Source: Nephromyces sp. MM_2019
Lineage: Eukaryota > Apicomplexa > Aconoidasida > Nephromycida
Reading direction: 5' to 3'
Assembly: GCA_015657535.1 (NCBI GenBank)
Contig: JADHZB010001096.1
Span: 2,685-66,684, forward strand
DNA length: 64,000 nucleotides
Shown: positions 24,601 through 37,804 of the stretch, in pieces
Layout of the letters: the number at the start of each line of letters is the position of its first letter
Numbering within the stretch: position 1 is the stretch's first letter
The notes under the pieces: model-generated
Database searches by the model: none
Told to the model about the DNA's origin: nothing
Seen by the model: the letters and a program-made list of their open reading frames with translations, nothing else
Translations under genes and position numbers: made by a program

Positions 24601-27600
24601 TAAAAATCTGCTTTCCATCAATAAAGGCAATACTACTTGAATTTTTGTAGTAACAAAGGATATATAACTTTTTTGATTTTACATCCATTCAAGTGGAAAA
24701 TATTAAGTGATTTCTTAAAGACTGCTATACATATATAGAAATGCACAATGTGTTTTATCTAGCTAGCCCGTTAACTGTAAAGAATAAGAAGTTGAGGAAA
24801 AGCATGCGTGTAGCAATGAAGCTCTCACTTTCCTGCTTTCACTATGTGGCAAGGTGCTAGATGAAACCCACGCACAAAAAATAAAGCTTTTGTTATTTTC
24901 GCAAGCCTTTAAATAAAATTCGCGCAGGATCGAATATTTTTACCGAAAAAATACGAATCTTAGATGCACAAAGGACTTATGCTAGCCATATGCACATGAT
25001 AGAAAGGCTCCAATACGTACATACTATATCATTTCAGTTATCTTTACGAGTATTCCACAAAGATACTTTTACTAAAAGTTGACTTGCCTTCAACTAAGAC
25101 TACTTTGAAAACCAGTGACGCATCTACATCGTTTTCAAAAGCCCATAGTCCTTGGCATATACATAAAGGAGTATAAGCAATAATTATGGGAGGGATACCC
25201 GAGAATGTTTTTCAACTGGAAACTCACCTATGATAGAAAAGTAAGCGCCACCAAAGAACAACCCCAAAGAAATTCCTATACCGCCGCCTCCCAATGCGCC
25301 TAGCCAGGCACCACTGCAAAATCAAAAGCATAAATACCTTACAGGACAATGCGCTCAAAAAAACCATCTTTTAAATAAATCATAAAAACTTCAGTATTAC
25401 CTAAGAAATAGACCGTTTTACTCCTTCTAATCTTTTTCATCTGGTACAGTGTAATTTCATGATTACATTCCAAGCAGCTGATAAACCAAACAGGGCTTGT
25501 CTTTCATAATCATTGAGTTCATCAAGACCATTAAACGATATTTCAGATAAAAATAAGGTGTGGCAAAGAAAATCCCGCCAAAAAACCAGTGAGCGGCATA
25601 TGGTACCACACAAAGTGTAAGTGTTCTCCATTGCTTGCAAATTTTGAAATGTGTAAGCCACAAGGAAGTGTTAACGCGAGGATACTCTATATTAGGATTC
25701 AAAAGAAGCAGTTTGCAATTGCGTATGTAATACTAAATCACTATAGCTATCTGTATTTTCAAGTAATGAGTACATACACCAACTTGGTAGCGCATTAGCT
25801 TCTGCTTGAAAGAAGCTAGTTTTTTACGTTGAGCTTAATCCGTTAAATACGTGGAAGTCTCAGGTATGAAAGCGCCATAAATGTTGCAAAAAGGCAAAAT
25901 TAGGAACATTCTGTAGAAAAAGTAGGCAGTATGCCCATGCTACTTTATTTTGAATGGTAAATTTATTAAGGTTTTCGCTTAATAAAGGACTTGCTTAACC
26001 AAACAAAAAGGAAGATGGAGAATTAGATTACAGAGCTACCAGAGGATGGTAAATACTGGACTATATAGTGAAAATTATAATATAGCTTTTCCAATTAATT
26101 CAAGCACTTGCTTGCTTTGCAATACTATTATTATTTCCCACTACCAGTTGCCAATTAAGCATGTGCTCCATACTGTATAACGCAAGCTAGTAGGCGACAC
26201 TATCTGAAACACAGTATCAGAATATGGTGCCAAATAAACTCCATACCCAATGAAGAAGCTACAATTTTTTTTACAAGCTACCGATTTAGCAGTACATTTG
26301 AGGTTAATGCGCTCAGCATTCCTTGTATATCAACGTTTTATCACCACCATATTCTACGAATAGTTTTGCTGCATCAAACTACTAACCTCCTCCCTAGTAG
26401 CACTATTGATAAGAAAAATACCATCAGAGAGCCACCAACAAGTAGTGTCGATGCCGCTGAGTTGCCGATAAAACCTCCAACCATACCGCCTAATAATAAA
26501 CCCAATGTTGACACTGCTACCATCCATGATCCGCCAGCCAAATAAAAACTGCTTCCGTACAGTCCCTGTAGTGGAATCATTTGCATTAGTAGACTGAAAT
26601 TTCTTCAATCCTAATTACTTCGCAAGTAGTTATTCTCGCTATTAATTTTGGTTGCCTTCCATCTTAGTATAGAAGCGCTGCTAGCCACTACCAGGCCACC
26701 ACGGAATTTTGATAAAAAACTTGCAGCTACACATTTCAACATTAATTTCCATGAAGCTACAAAAGAAATTTATTGATGGTTGTGTAAGGTCTATACATAG
26801 TTGTGGCGCCAAACAAATTTGTACATGCGCAGCCTCCTAGCCTGCTTGATGCTATATTGCCATAACGATCACAAATAATTGAAATAAAAGGGCTATCGTA
26901 GTTGTGCGAAGTTTACATTTCGATCAGATATTAATCATTCTCATTTTTTTTAAGGGATTTTTTCACATTAGTTCCAAAATAATTATTCGTCCCCCATAAT
27001 TATCTCCCTGAGTATCCTTGTAATGTAAAACTCATGGCTGTCATGTAGCCTGTGAGGACGCTACTTCCTGCATTGCGAACAACAAGCCTAGGGGATTTCA
27101 CTACCTTTATATGAATTTATTTTAAGCTATTTGTATTGTCATTCCTAGAGTGCTAGATAAACATAGTTCTGTTGGAAAGGATTAAGCAAATCAGCGGTGT
27201 AATGCTATTAAATACACTACTTTAGATTATTACCATTGAAAGAATGCATGCTCATGCCTTTAAAATAATCTGCTTCTTCTTACCTTCGGAAAGAAGCTTG
27301 CTATGTATGCAAAGTTCACCAGGGCACTTAATAAATCCAGTATAAATGCCAGGATTGCCCCGGTCCAGACAGGCCACCACCATCCATTCAAGATAATTCT
27401 TGTCTGGACCACAAAGAGGGTGCTTAAGTTAAGAAGCTTGTAGCTTTTATTCGAAGCTTCATCCCATCTACTAATACAGTGTCCGCATTCACGCATGTAG
27501 AGTTATATATTTATAATGGCTTGAAGGCAACTAATGTTACCGTCGGAATGTTCTAGCGCTATTTAATATAAATCATAAATTTCAGGTACCTTAATAGCGG

Positions 27601-30414
27601 AGTGTGCTGTCAAAAGAAGGCTTATCAAATCCTCTAACATATGCAGTCCAGTTATTTAAATGCTCACAACTTATGACACCCGTCACTTGCAGTATTAATT
27701 AATTACTCACCTGATCAACATAAGTAAACGGCCAGTCTTTCCGACGTCTGTGCGCTGGTAGTAATAGTGGTGAGCTTCCCAAAGGAGGTACTATCCCCGC
27801 AGCAAGGCTAGCTTGGGACGTTGCTAGGTTATTTTTGCTACCATCTTGTGCCTCGTCATCAGTATGCAAGATACCATCATCCATCGTCGCTGCATCAACG
27901 GGTGGTATCATGTCCACCCCCACGATATGCCGTGATGCAGCTATGCCGGTAGGATGACTTTGAGCTTGATCTATTCCAGGTGAGCTCATCCGGGTTGCTT
28001 GTTCAAGCGGGTTGTTTAACGGCGCCTCATTAGTGCTACCGCTGCCTTCCGGTACTTTTACGTCATTAAGCGATTTAAGGGTGGAATCCTCCGTGCTTTC
28101 AGCACCTTCTGCCGGAGTTAGCTTGGGAGTCGCATCTGCTGGTGGCATCTTTGGTTGCGGTACTATTTTTGCCGTCGAAGGCCCAGGGGATGCAGTTAAG
28201 GTAGGCACTACAACCTTTGAGTCCACAGAGGGTGTCGGTAATGTAGGTGCTACACTAGTGGCGACCTCCGAAGATGTAGGTGACGCAACCACTCCGCCCT
28301 CAGGAGTTGTCGGTAAGGGTGGCGATGCTGTTGCTGAACTTGAAGGAGGTGCAGGTATGGTAGGTGACGCAACCATTCCACCCTCAGGAGTTGTCAGTAA
28401 GGGTGGTGATGCTATTGCTGAACTTGAAGGAGGTGCAGGTATGGTAGGTGACGCAACCATTCCACCCTCAGGAGTTGTCAGTAAGGGTGGTGATGCTATT
28501 GCTGAACTTGAAGGAGGTGCAGGTATGGTAGGTGACGCTAATGCTGGATTCAAAGTAGCTGTGGTTGTGTGAGGTGGTGCTGTCGTTGAACTCACAGAAG
28601 CTGTAATCACAGCTCCACCCGGCGGCTGTGTCCCTGCCACAGTGAAATCTGGATTCGTTGGAATGGTCGGTTTTGTCGTGCTATCATCATTGCTTCTCCA
28701 GGGCTCACTCTCCACTAATGCAGGGGTTTGAGTAACAGGAGCTGGCATACTGTCCTGACCGCTTATACTTTCCACTTTTAGAAGAGATGTAGCTGCATGC
28801 TCAGGGATTTTTGGAAGTGACATCTGAAAATTTGAAAATTCTTTGTACCCTTTCTCAGACGCGCCGCTTAGCTTCGCTTGAGGTATTCCTGAATTTTCAA
28901 AAGGTACTCTATCTGTGTCTATAGAATCATTGGGATGGGCTGAATAGGCAAGTGGATGATTTTCTCCCCTTTGGTCGGGCTTCTTCAGGGCTACAGTGCT
29001 TGTTGGCCAGCTGTATACATTTCCTGCGTTGCTTCCTTGGAGCTGTATCAGAATTTCAGGCTGAGCATTGGGGGCCAGTGCTCCACCAAATTCATCGTCT
29101 CGTATGCTTGTATAGGAGCGAGATTTATTTTTCGCATCGTCTGAGGTGGAGCCATTCACGAAATAGGCAGTAGTGGTAGAATGGGTATTAAAGGTAGTTG
29201 CAGTAGCAGTGGTTGGAGCTGTTGTTGCTGCTGTTGCCACATAATTTTTCTGTGTTGCGAGAGCTACAGCTGAAAATGAATGGGGCTGCACGGAAGCTGA
29301 GGTTCCTGTTGACGCGAAAGAGGAACGGAAGTAATAGTTTCGCTATTTATCTAAGAAGCGTATACCGAAGCTGAGCAATAATTTTGCTTGTACTGTGACG
29401 TTTGTTTTCTACCTTCTTCCTAGACATCCAGCTTGTGATATATTCATTGATTCTTGAGTATGGAGATAATGCAAATATCGAAACTTCAACAAATGCTCAT
29501 TAATCAAGTTTAATAAAGGTAGTCTTGACCTTAGTCGCTTAAAGAGTGCATTTTTTACTTTTAATTTTTTTAAGCTTACCAGTGGTAGATTCTTTTGGTG
29601 CATAGTTCGGTGAGACTTTCGAGTCTTGCGTTGTTATTTCATCCTTCAAAGGATGCTGCAAGTGTCCCACTTGCGTATGTCTTTCGTTACTTTGGAAGGT
29701 TTCTTCCTTGGTCCGTGTATGTTGTGTGTATTTTTCAGTATTATGTCTGCCTGCAGTGGTTTCGCCTTTCTCTTGTAAGTTAGACGATACGTTGCGATAC
29801 GGATTTCCATGATGATAAAGTTCGTGCCCTTGCTTATTGGATATGGCCCTTGAATTGAAGCTTCCCCCTTCAAGGTTCCTCCCTCTACTGGCATACAGTT
29901 TGATGTATTCCAAGAAGTTTTTCAAGTTCTCGTATCTCTCATTCTTCAGCAGACTAACTTGTCCAAGAAAGGACTTATTTGTGACCCCCTGATCTTCTGA
30001 CTTGTAGGTGGAATTTCTCCCTATTTCATGGGATATAGCTTTGTGGTGTTGCTTATTCAGCAGGTAATTTTTGTTGATACTATGCTCACCGCGTGGCTCC
30101 AGTTGAGAGGGAAGCGGTTCCAATGATCTATTTTTTACTAATATTCCTGATTCATGAACGTTTTCTGCATGGCAGAATAGTATCCGTTGGTTCAAGCCTA
30201 GAGTTCCGAGTTTGAAACATACTGTTAGTATAACGATAAATAGGGTACCCCAATATGAACTAATGAAACATAATTTATTGGGGTAGTTGAGGTTTTCCCT
30301 GGAAATACTCTTGAGTCTAAGAGTTTTGAAATCGGTGCAACTTCTTGCTCCACGCTGATACGCCCGATTTCTTATTGGTAGATGAGTGCTTAATGGAAGC
30401 TCGCGGAGCTTCAT
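21624..30414 (-). CDS. Ten-exon polytopic membrane protein with mucin-like repeat region, unknown family
   Basis: Exons (minus strand): 30414-29580, 29305-27711, 27403-27284, 26565-26387, 25625-25467, 25313-25228, 25150-25084, 23800-23495, 23030-22663 and 21850-21624. Phases agree at every junction, giving 1,313 residues. Residues about 48-67 form a hydrophobic segment (signal anchor or recessed signal), followed by a charged low-complexity region. Exon 2 is rich in Thr, Ala, Pro and Ser, with three near-identical 28-residue repeats at about 537-621. It looks heavily O-glycosylated. Exons 3-8 encode several glycine-rich membrane segments, including WWWPVWTGAILAFILDLL, TLGLLLGGMVGGFIGNSA, GALGGGGIGISLGLFFGG and VGGTSGFLLGLVVGF. 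The C-terminal tail is polar. The small exon 25150-25084 and the exact start of 23800-23495 are the least certain parts. An alternative acceptor at 23714 would skip the small exon. I recognise no family. Confidence 0.7.
28279..28530 (-). repeat. Three tandem 84-bp coding repeats
   Basis: Copies at 28279-28362, 28363-28446 and 28447-28530, plus a partial fourth, encode a 28-residue unit containing TIPAPPSSSA and TTPEGGMVAS. The second and third copies are almost identical in DNA and the first is slightly diverged. The unit length is a multiple of three, so copy number could change without breaking the frame. The repeat sits in the mucin-like half of the polytopic membrane protein. Confidence 0.95.
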
Positions 30415-33400
30415 CGTGTAATTCTGCGCTGTGCAAAACTACCTCCAGCTTGATGAAAACCTTTCATATAAAGAAGAAAAGGTCCTGTCCACGTGAAAAC
30501 ATTCTAAAGTTTTTATAGTATGGACTTGTAATTAGAAGGCTATGAGGTGCATTTTCACGTAGAGCTGGAATATTTGTAAGCTCCGTAATCCATAATTATT
30601 TTCCCAGAGAAGATAGCATGTACTTAATGCTTCGAAAACTTTTAGTTCTACTTTTTTTTACAAAGCGAACTTAACCATGAGGGTGTTCTAACGGAATGAC
30701 CTAAAACCTGCACTAACTTATTAGCAGCTCGTTAAGATAGCGAAAATTATCATGTAATTTAATAATAAAAAATTAAGGCATATATTTTAATATGTCTAAC
30801 CCTGTTGCACTTAAATTTGACGCAGGATGATGACATTCGTGCTGCTAGGAGCAAAAGTTATCTAATCCACGCTTTCTACTATAGTAGGAAGAACCGAATT
30901 TCTCAGGCCTCTGGTTACTAAGGATAGTCTCTACGCAAAGTGTACACTGAAAAAATTGGGCTGCATTGTGCACAAAGGGAGTTACTTAGAGTGCAAGTTC
31001 CTCAATACTCAGTGCTGTATTAAAGAAGTTCAAATTTTTAGATAACCATTTGGTAAAGCTCGAAGAATCTTAGTGAAGGAACGTGTATATGTAAAATGTT
31101 TCCGGCCTAGATTTTTGAAAATAGCGGCGCTGTTATTTGTTTGATGGGTGCACCTCCGCTGGCTGTGCCAACATGTTGCGTATATCTTTGTAAATATGCA
31201 ATGCCTCCTGAGCTATGGGAAAAATAAAATGATTACTACAGCAATGTTCCCACCATTTTTAATTATAGGGTGCTTGTGCTATCAAAATCTAATCTTTTAC
31301 ATGAGAGGGTTGAAAATCTAAATTCATATCATTGTTTGAAGCAGGTAACTCAAATTTTATTATGAATATTTCTGCTTCCCATTCACTACGTAGGATCAAA
31401 CCTCTCCTGTATAAATTATGCAGCTTTAGCTAACTAAAACTGTGTTCATTCTGCGCACTTGTAAGACTATAAATGTTCAAACTACAAGGAAATAATATCT
31501 GCTGGAACGCACTACTCTTAACATTCAGGATTAGTAACTTTAGCGTTGGTGAAGACGGTACCAGGTGTTGAAATATTTCATAGCAATTTAAGCACTTCGT
31601 AGAATAAAAGCATGTTGTAACTTTATGGAACACTAACGCTTTGGGCTGCATTTGCAGTATAGCAGTGCTTCGTCTGTACGAATTTACATGGTGGGCTAGT
31701 TTTTTCGTAATCAGAATAAGTAGTGTGGAACACCTGGATAAGCACCCCTACAATGAAGCCTGTTTTATTGCATTTAATTAGTATTGCAACATTGCTAAAG
31801 TGCCAACTTTAATCACTGTAAAAAAAATGCTGTCGTACTATCTTGTGTTCTGCCAGCGCACGAGCGGCGCAGGGCTCCTGCAAATGTTGCTGATTTGCAG
31901 GTTATACTAGTTGCAATTGACAATGAAAAGCAGGCTGGTTAATAGCTTTGAATTAATTAGCTCAAAATTTTTAATCGAAAGCTTCAATTTTTCAATATTG
32001 TACGAAATGTTCAAGCGTCTACTGATTCCATTTTTTCGGTGCGCTTGTTATTGCAGTCATGCTTGGCTGTCCATCCTACAAAGCGGGGAGCGACGCGCGC
32101 TCAGCCTAGGCTGACTCTGCTGTTCCTGGAAACGCAGGCAGCTACGTTCTTCAAAAAGTACACGAGGTGGTATTTCCCACGCGAAGGTGCACATATCCTG
32201 GAGGTATACGCTGCTGTAATTAAAATCAGTAGTTCCAGTAGTACGACAGCCTGCAACGTACTAGACTCTCCAATTACGCGACTGAGTGCTCATGACTAGG
32301 ATTAAATCCAGGATCCAGGGGTACCAATGTTGAGGCCCCTCTTAGCTTGAGCGTACTCAAATTTTCGTTTACCTAGGCACCGAGACCACGGTCTGTACCT
32401 AGCTTTTTTAACCCCTTTTTTAGGCGCATTTATCGTTGCTTCAGAGCGTAACATTGTGGTTTAAACAGAGTATGCCCTTGCATTTGTTCCCTACTTATAC
32501 ACTCAAAAGAAACCTAGTCCTGGTCATTGGCGAAAACACTTACGAGAGACTTGTTTGCGAAACTATGGAATGGATGACTCTGCAGCTTATCTGTGATACT
32601 TACCAAAGGCAGTACCACATATTCGTTGAGGGTTAATATGGTCGCTTATATCTCTATGTGCCTCCGTATTAGAACAATGGAGCTTCCTCGTTATTTAATC
32701 CTGGTTTCGACTACGTCCCCGATGTGCTACTATTAAAGAGCTGTTTCTGCCACCCTGGATAACCCAGCCCATGGTTGGCCGTATTCACGGAGGCAAAAAC
32801 AGCTACAGGTAATAAAGACACCTATGATACTAGATTCTCGGTATAAGCGGGCCTGAAATTTGTTGACAAGTAATATTGCTGCTACGCTAACTCCAAAACT
32901 AACAAGATAATCATACTATATTCTTCACGCTGGAATTCTAGTACTTTGAATATTACATGACCCTTGCTAAAGCGACCCATTACTCCGAGCGTGTGATATT
33001 AAGGTCATCCTCCGCAAAAAAAGTAGTTTGTACACTTCAAGGAGCCGAAAAGTAAAAAAATTAAGCTGGAGTACATAGCTAGTCGTCGTTGTGCCAGTTA
33101 CCAAGTAAACTTCATGTAACAGGCTATAATTCTATTCAACCTCCAAGCTATAGGGGTAACTAGATGCAAGTGTGACTGGCTCTCCGCGGATTAGAAAGAA
33201 AGACAACATTCCGCGGGTCAGGTAAGTGGAACATGAACATAAAAGTAAAGAGTTACCCTACGGGACAGCAGGCGTACCGCAAAAATACAAGGCGCAAAGT
33301 GACTAACTGGGAACCAGGACATGTTAAAGCCGCTTTAAAATATAGTGCGTTCATTCTACACTTTGGTATACCCCCAATTATATGCTAATGCGCATGGAAG

Positions 33401-35242
33401 CCCGCATGCAAGGACTTTATCGGGCCAAGTCTTAGGAAGCCAGCATCCGCCAGGTTTCTCCGAAAAGCAAAATCTTCTTTCATTCCCTGTCGTAGGCGTA
33501 CAAGCTTGTGGGATGCTATGGGGGATCCTGCCTCACCGTGGTAGAGCGCAAGTAAGTTGTCGCTGCGGCTCACCGACCCACGGAAACCGCTCTACTTGCG
33601 CCTTGACATGCAACGTTATGCTGCTTCGTAGAAAACCTGCGGTACTTCGAGTAGGCACATAATGGTAATGGAATAATGGCAATATGGAAACCAGGGAACA
33701 AAGCTCACTTGATGTCAAAATTTAATTGCTTTAATCCTGCTCAAGTACTTTTTGAAATAAGAGCAGGCAAAAAAAAAATTTAAACTAGAGGACCGCGTTA
33801 GCTAGAAGTTTGCCTTAACTTAGAAACCCATGGATTCATTGAAAATTGTAAGTTTAAGGTATCACGCAGAACTTCCAGAGTAGAAACATCTACGCCTCTT
33901 TTAGCCCTTTTCCCCGTAAACTGAGTTGGCACGCTAAATTCGTTATATGCTCAAAAATATCCTTGAAGAAGTGAATTATGCCTAACACACGTTCTCACCG
34001 CAGCCAGTAGGAGAAAACATACAAATCGGATTCGCAGAGGATTGGAACTACAATACTTACTGCCAATCTTGAACTACTTCCAAGCAACTGGAATAGAAAA
34101 AAAGTACCAAAAAGGGTACTATCGATCTCTAGTGTGCAGCGCCTAGAACCCAACTACCCACGGCGCAACCAGAGAATACAATACAATATACCAAGCAAAG
34201 TTGACGGTAGGAAAGAAGAGTAAGTAAATATTTACTTGAAAACATTTAATACCATAAAATAGCAGGCATGCATAAATGGAGGATTTATTTATTCAAATAA
34301 GCTCGAAGCAAGCTAGTCCATTACAAAGGTATTATAATGAGATTTCTAAGGAAAGCCGAAAATTAAGCAGACGCAGGAATAACAAACTGCATTGAGGCGA
34401 TTCACGGGATCGAAAAAGGATAGTACCAATATTGCTTAAAACTAGCAATTGAATCATATTCAGGTTGTTTATTAAGCAAAAGCAGCTATGCAAACATGAT
34501 ATACTAAAAATAGACAAGTGGGAATGACTGCAGTAGCAGCGCGATAGGGCAGGAACAATGCAAAAATACGCAGAGCAGCACCATTCCTGGAAGATAAGTA
34601 TACGTAAAGGATCTTCATATTGGAGTCATAGTTCACTTATATGGAAGGTATCACAGTGAAGCTTAGTCCATCTGGAAAATCCGCAAATGCAAGGGTTTGT
34701 ACAAAAGGCTGAGACTAAGAAGCTTTATATACTGCTAGCAAAATATTTAATATTTTAGAAGCTGTTCCTAACACTTTTCTTAACATAGGCTGCATCTTGA
34801 AGTCTCAGCGCTGTATTCCTTGAATACAGAGGGTATTCCTACAAAGATCTAGAGCTACACTTTCGAAAAGAAGTTCGTTCCCTATTGCCACAAAGAAGAA
34901 ACGCAATAAAAAACAATTCCTTGCTTATATTGATTAGAGTTACAGCATTATTCGAGTGACAAGATGAAAAATGGAGTTATTTAATTTGAAGACATGTCCA
35001 TAAAACACAAGTAAATTAAGGCAAATTTCAACCACAAAAAAACTCGGACCCTTGCGTGAGCTGACCAAAGTTAAGATAAAATGCCAATTTCAGTCAAGAG
35101 TAGCGGATTCTTTGTGCGTACATGTAATTATTTAGCCTGTTCAAGTTTCACTAGCTTTACTAGAAACGAGGAGTAATCCAAAATGGCTCCATTACCGCTT
35201 CAAAACAAATCGTTCACATGCCCGTCGCCGCATGCATCTTAT
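30415..35242. other. Long stretch without a firm gene
   Basis: No family is recognised. Plus-strand frames near 32039-32299 (following a TTATTGCAG acceptor, ending SPITRLSAHD) and 32436-32636 (VLVIGENTYERLVCETMEWM) look mildly coding and might be exons. A GC-rich patch at about 33380-33660 has overlapping frames on both strands and an inverted GCGCAAGTA motif. None could be joined by phase to a gene. Confidence 0.3.
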
Positions 35243-36862
35243 TCATGCGAGGTTTCCAACGTCGTCTTTGCTTCTTATGATGACCTCTGAAATGTCACAC
35301 TTTAACGCAGATTTGAGAACATCCTTGAAAACTTTTTCACGGGATACCCTCAGAGAGTCAATGTGACCAGCTAGAACTGGGTCCCTTAATCCAGACGCTG
35401 AGAAAGAAAAGTTAAAATTTCTCTTGACCGGAAGGCTCAGACTGAGGTCAGGATCGCCATAGTAAGAGCGAAAATAGACAGATTCTCCGTTATAAAATAC
35501 GAATGGAAAGTGGGCCGTTGGCTTATGGATACCAAGGAATTTTCTTAACTGCAAGATAAGAAGAGACACTTAGCAATAGGTCAGAGATAAACTAAGGACT
35601 TCTCTAGCATAGCGCTAGCTATACTTACAACATAAGGAAAAAGCGAGAAGACATAATTTAAAAAAATAGCAAAAATTGCACAGAGAAAAGTCTCCTCTTA
35701 ATTGGGTAGTTGCTAGGAATAGACTTTCTAATCTTAATATCTGATTAGGGCATAATCTCGAAGATGTAGGGTTGGGGATGAAATCAGACAAGAAGAATAT
35801 ACTTTAGTGTAGGATAGCCCTAGGGGTATTGAATAGTGACTTAGATTGAAAGACGAAAAGGCAGTGCGTAAATGCACTAATAAGCGTAACAGATGAAAAG
35901 CGAATGAAGAAATAGTTCCATTTATTTTTATAAATATAATGAAGTGATACTGAGCTACATAATGCAAAAATATAAAAATATTGTACTTAATTAAACCACT
36001 GGCTCGTAAATTCTATCGTGATTCTCAAAAAAATGCCCATAAGCTGGAATGCCCTGGAATGTCTGGCAAATAAAACTAAAGCGCGAAGCCAAACAGCAGT
36101 CTATCTTCAGGAAAAAAAGTGCATTTCCGGATACAGTAAGACTACATGAAGTTTTTTTATGAAAATTTTAAGCTCCAAGAAACATTTCTATTCGAAGCAC
36201 ATGAGTAACCCGCCCTTAACGGGGAGAATTGAGCTTTCTAGCACGCTTCATAAAAAGATGAAGAACTATGCACTAACTGTAAGTAAAAGAACCGATTAAA
36301 AGTGCTCAAGATGCGAGTATTCATCTCACTTCGATAAAAAAGCAGCACATACGCTATTAATCAAAGTCAAGGATACAAAAAGAAAAATAATAAGATGGAA
36401 TTTAACTAACTGGGACAATCGAGACAGACAAAAAAACTATTTACAAAGAAAAAAAATCGAAAAGCTAATTTTGCATTAAATTCATTTTATTCTGAAGTGC
36501 AAAATTCTCAAGCAGTATTTCTTTAATTCATAAGCATTATATTCGCGCTACCATGATGAAAAATCCCTCGCTACCTGGTCATCCATTATCTTCCATGAAA
36601 ATTTCTGTTTCAAAGAGGCATAAAAAGGAAGCCAAGTGCGATGCCCAGTTTCCCAATAGATAGCACTGTACTGCATTCCATGGTCCATAGAAGCAGACTT
36701 CAAAGAATTCTTGACCATGTCTTCCAGAAGTTCTGGAGAACTATAAACTTCTTCATAGGCGCCTTTCATTCTTCTGAACCAAGGCATTGAATGGGAAATG
36801 CATTTAACCGTGTCTAGTTTGTGCATGCTCCTTCCAGAATATGACGAGGGGGATCGAAACAT
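35243..36862 (-). CDS. Two-exon gene, 197-residue soluble protein, unknown
   Basis: Exon 1 is 36862-36575, with an ATG directly after an in-frame TGA and ending CAG|GTAGCG. Exon 2 is 35548-35243, following CTTGCAG. The junction is phase 0 and the intron about 1.0 kb. The protein begins [19 protein letters not shown] and has a basic, Ser-rich start. It continues with helices ([20 protein letters not shown]) and aromatic-rich strands such as [20 protein letters not shown]. The end is a Lys/Val-rich helix region, [20 protein letters not shown]. No membrane segment is seen. A mitochondrial or RNA-associated role would fit the basic N-terminus, but this is only a guess. Confidence 0.55.
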
Positions 36863-37604
36863 TCAAAAATATGATTACCATAAAAAAAAGCGCATTAAAG
36901 TTCATATCAAACTCACTAACACTTAGCAAGAAAAAAAAAAAGGCAACATACACATCACTGAAAGATAGCGGCGAACGAGAAAAAGTATACTTTCAATGGT
37001 GTTGCAAAAATTATAGGCCATGAAGCAATAGTAGCTGAGGTAGGGTATTCAAAAATCGATATGACATTGGTACTAAAACACTGATTATGCGCCTCAAAAT
37101 TTTTATGGTCCTTGAATTTCGTAAAAACACAAAAAAGAAGCGAATTACTCATATACGAGGGCTGTTAGCATACACGAAAAAGCAGTATATGAGGGAAGAC
37201 GATGAAGAATAAAGCAGAGCACACCGGAGAAACACAGGAGGCCAAACTTAGTTGTGTAACAAGATATAGTCCAGCAGAGTGGATTGTGTTACACAGCTTT
37301 CACAAGAGAGCGTGTCAAAGCGCGTGAAATAGCGTTACCTTACTTTCTTCCCATTACAGAGGGGCTAGCAAAAAAATTGAAATTATGATGCTTTAATGCG
37401 ATCAAATAACCTGCCCACAGACTGCTTCTAAAGAAAATCTGAGTAAAAAAGCAAAAACTGCAGTAGCTAAGTACGTTCCAGGTTTGGCGTAACTAATTAT
37501 TCTCTTTACCACATGGTTCACCTTACTGAGCTACGCTATTTCACGTAACATTTAAGTTCCATATGCAATTATCATCATTTGTTTGCTCTTTACCTGCTTC
37601 ACAG

Positions 37605-37804
37605 TATCTGTCGTCAAGGGAAATGCTTTCAGAGAAGGACCTTTGCATGCATTAATCCAGGAAAGTAGCTCGCCTTATGTCACTGAATTGCATGTACAAA
37701 AACCAGTCAAAATAACATTTCCAAGTCGTAAGGTGGTGCGTGACGCAGCTGCAGGACTTGCCTTCGATGTGCTGGTTCCTAATAATGTATTGGCGTTGCA
37801 TTGA
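37605..37804 (+). CDS. Candidate terminal exon, unknown gene
   Basis: The exon follows a good acceptor (CTGCTTCACAG) and reads SVVKGNAFREGPLHALIQ, then ESSSPYVTELHVQKPVKITF, ending DVLVPNNVLALH at a TGA (37802-37804). Composition is clearly more protein-like than the antisense frame. I could not find the upstream plus-strand exons. Confidence 0.3.

Noticed and set aside
28012..28572. 186-codon plus-strand frame rich in Gly, Val and Ala
   Set aside because: It is the exact antisense of the 84-bp repeats of the minus-strand mucin-like exon. The long open frame follows from the repeat composition, and the minus-strand reading splices in phase with its neighbours.
33345..33718. GC-rich overlapping frames on both strands, one of 105 codons
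   Set aside because: Composition alone explains long frames in a GC-rich patch. No frame has splice context, family resemblance or a clear start.
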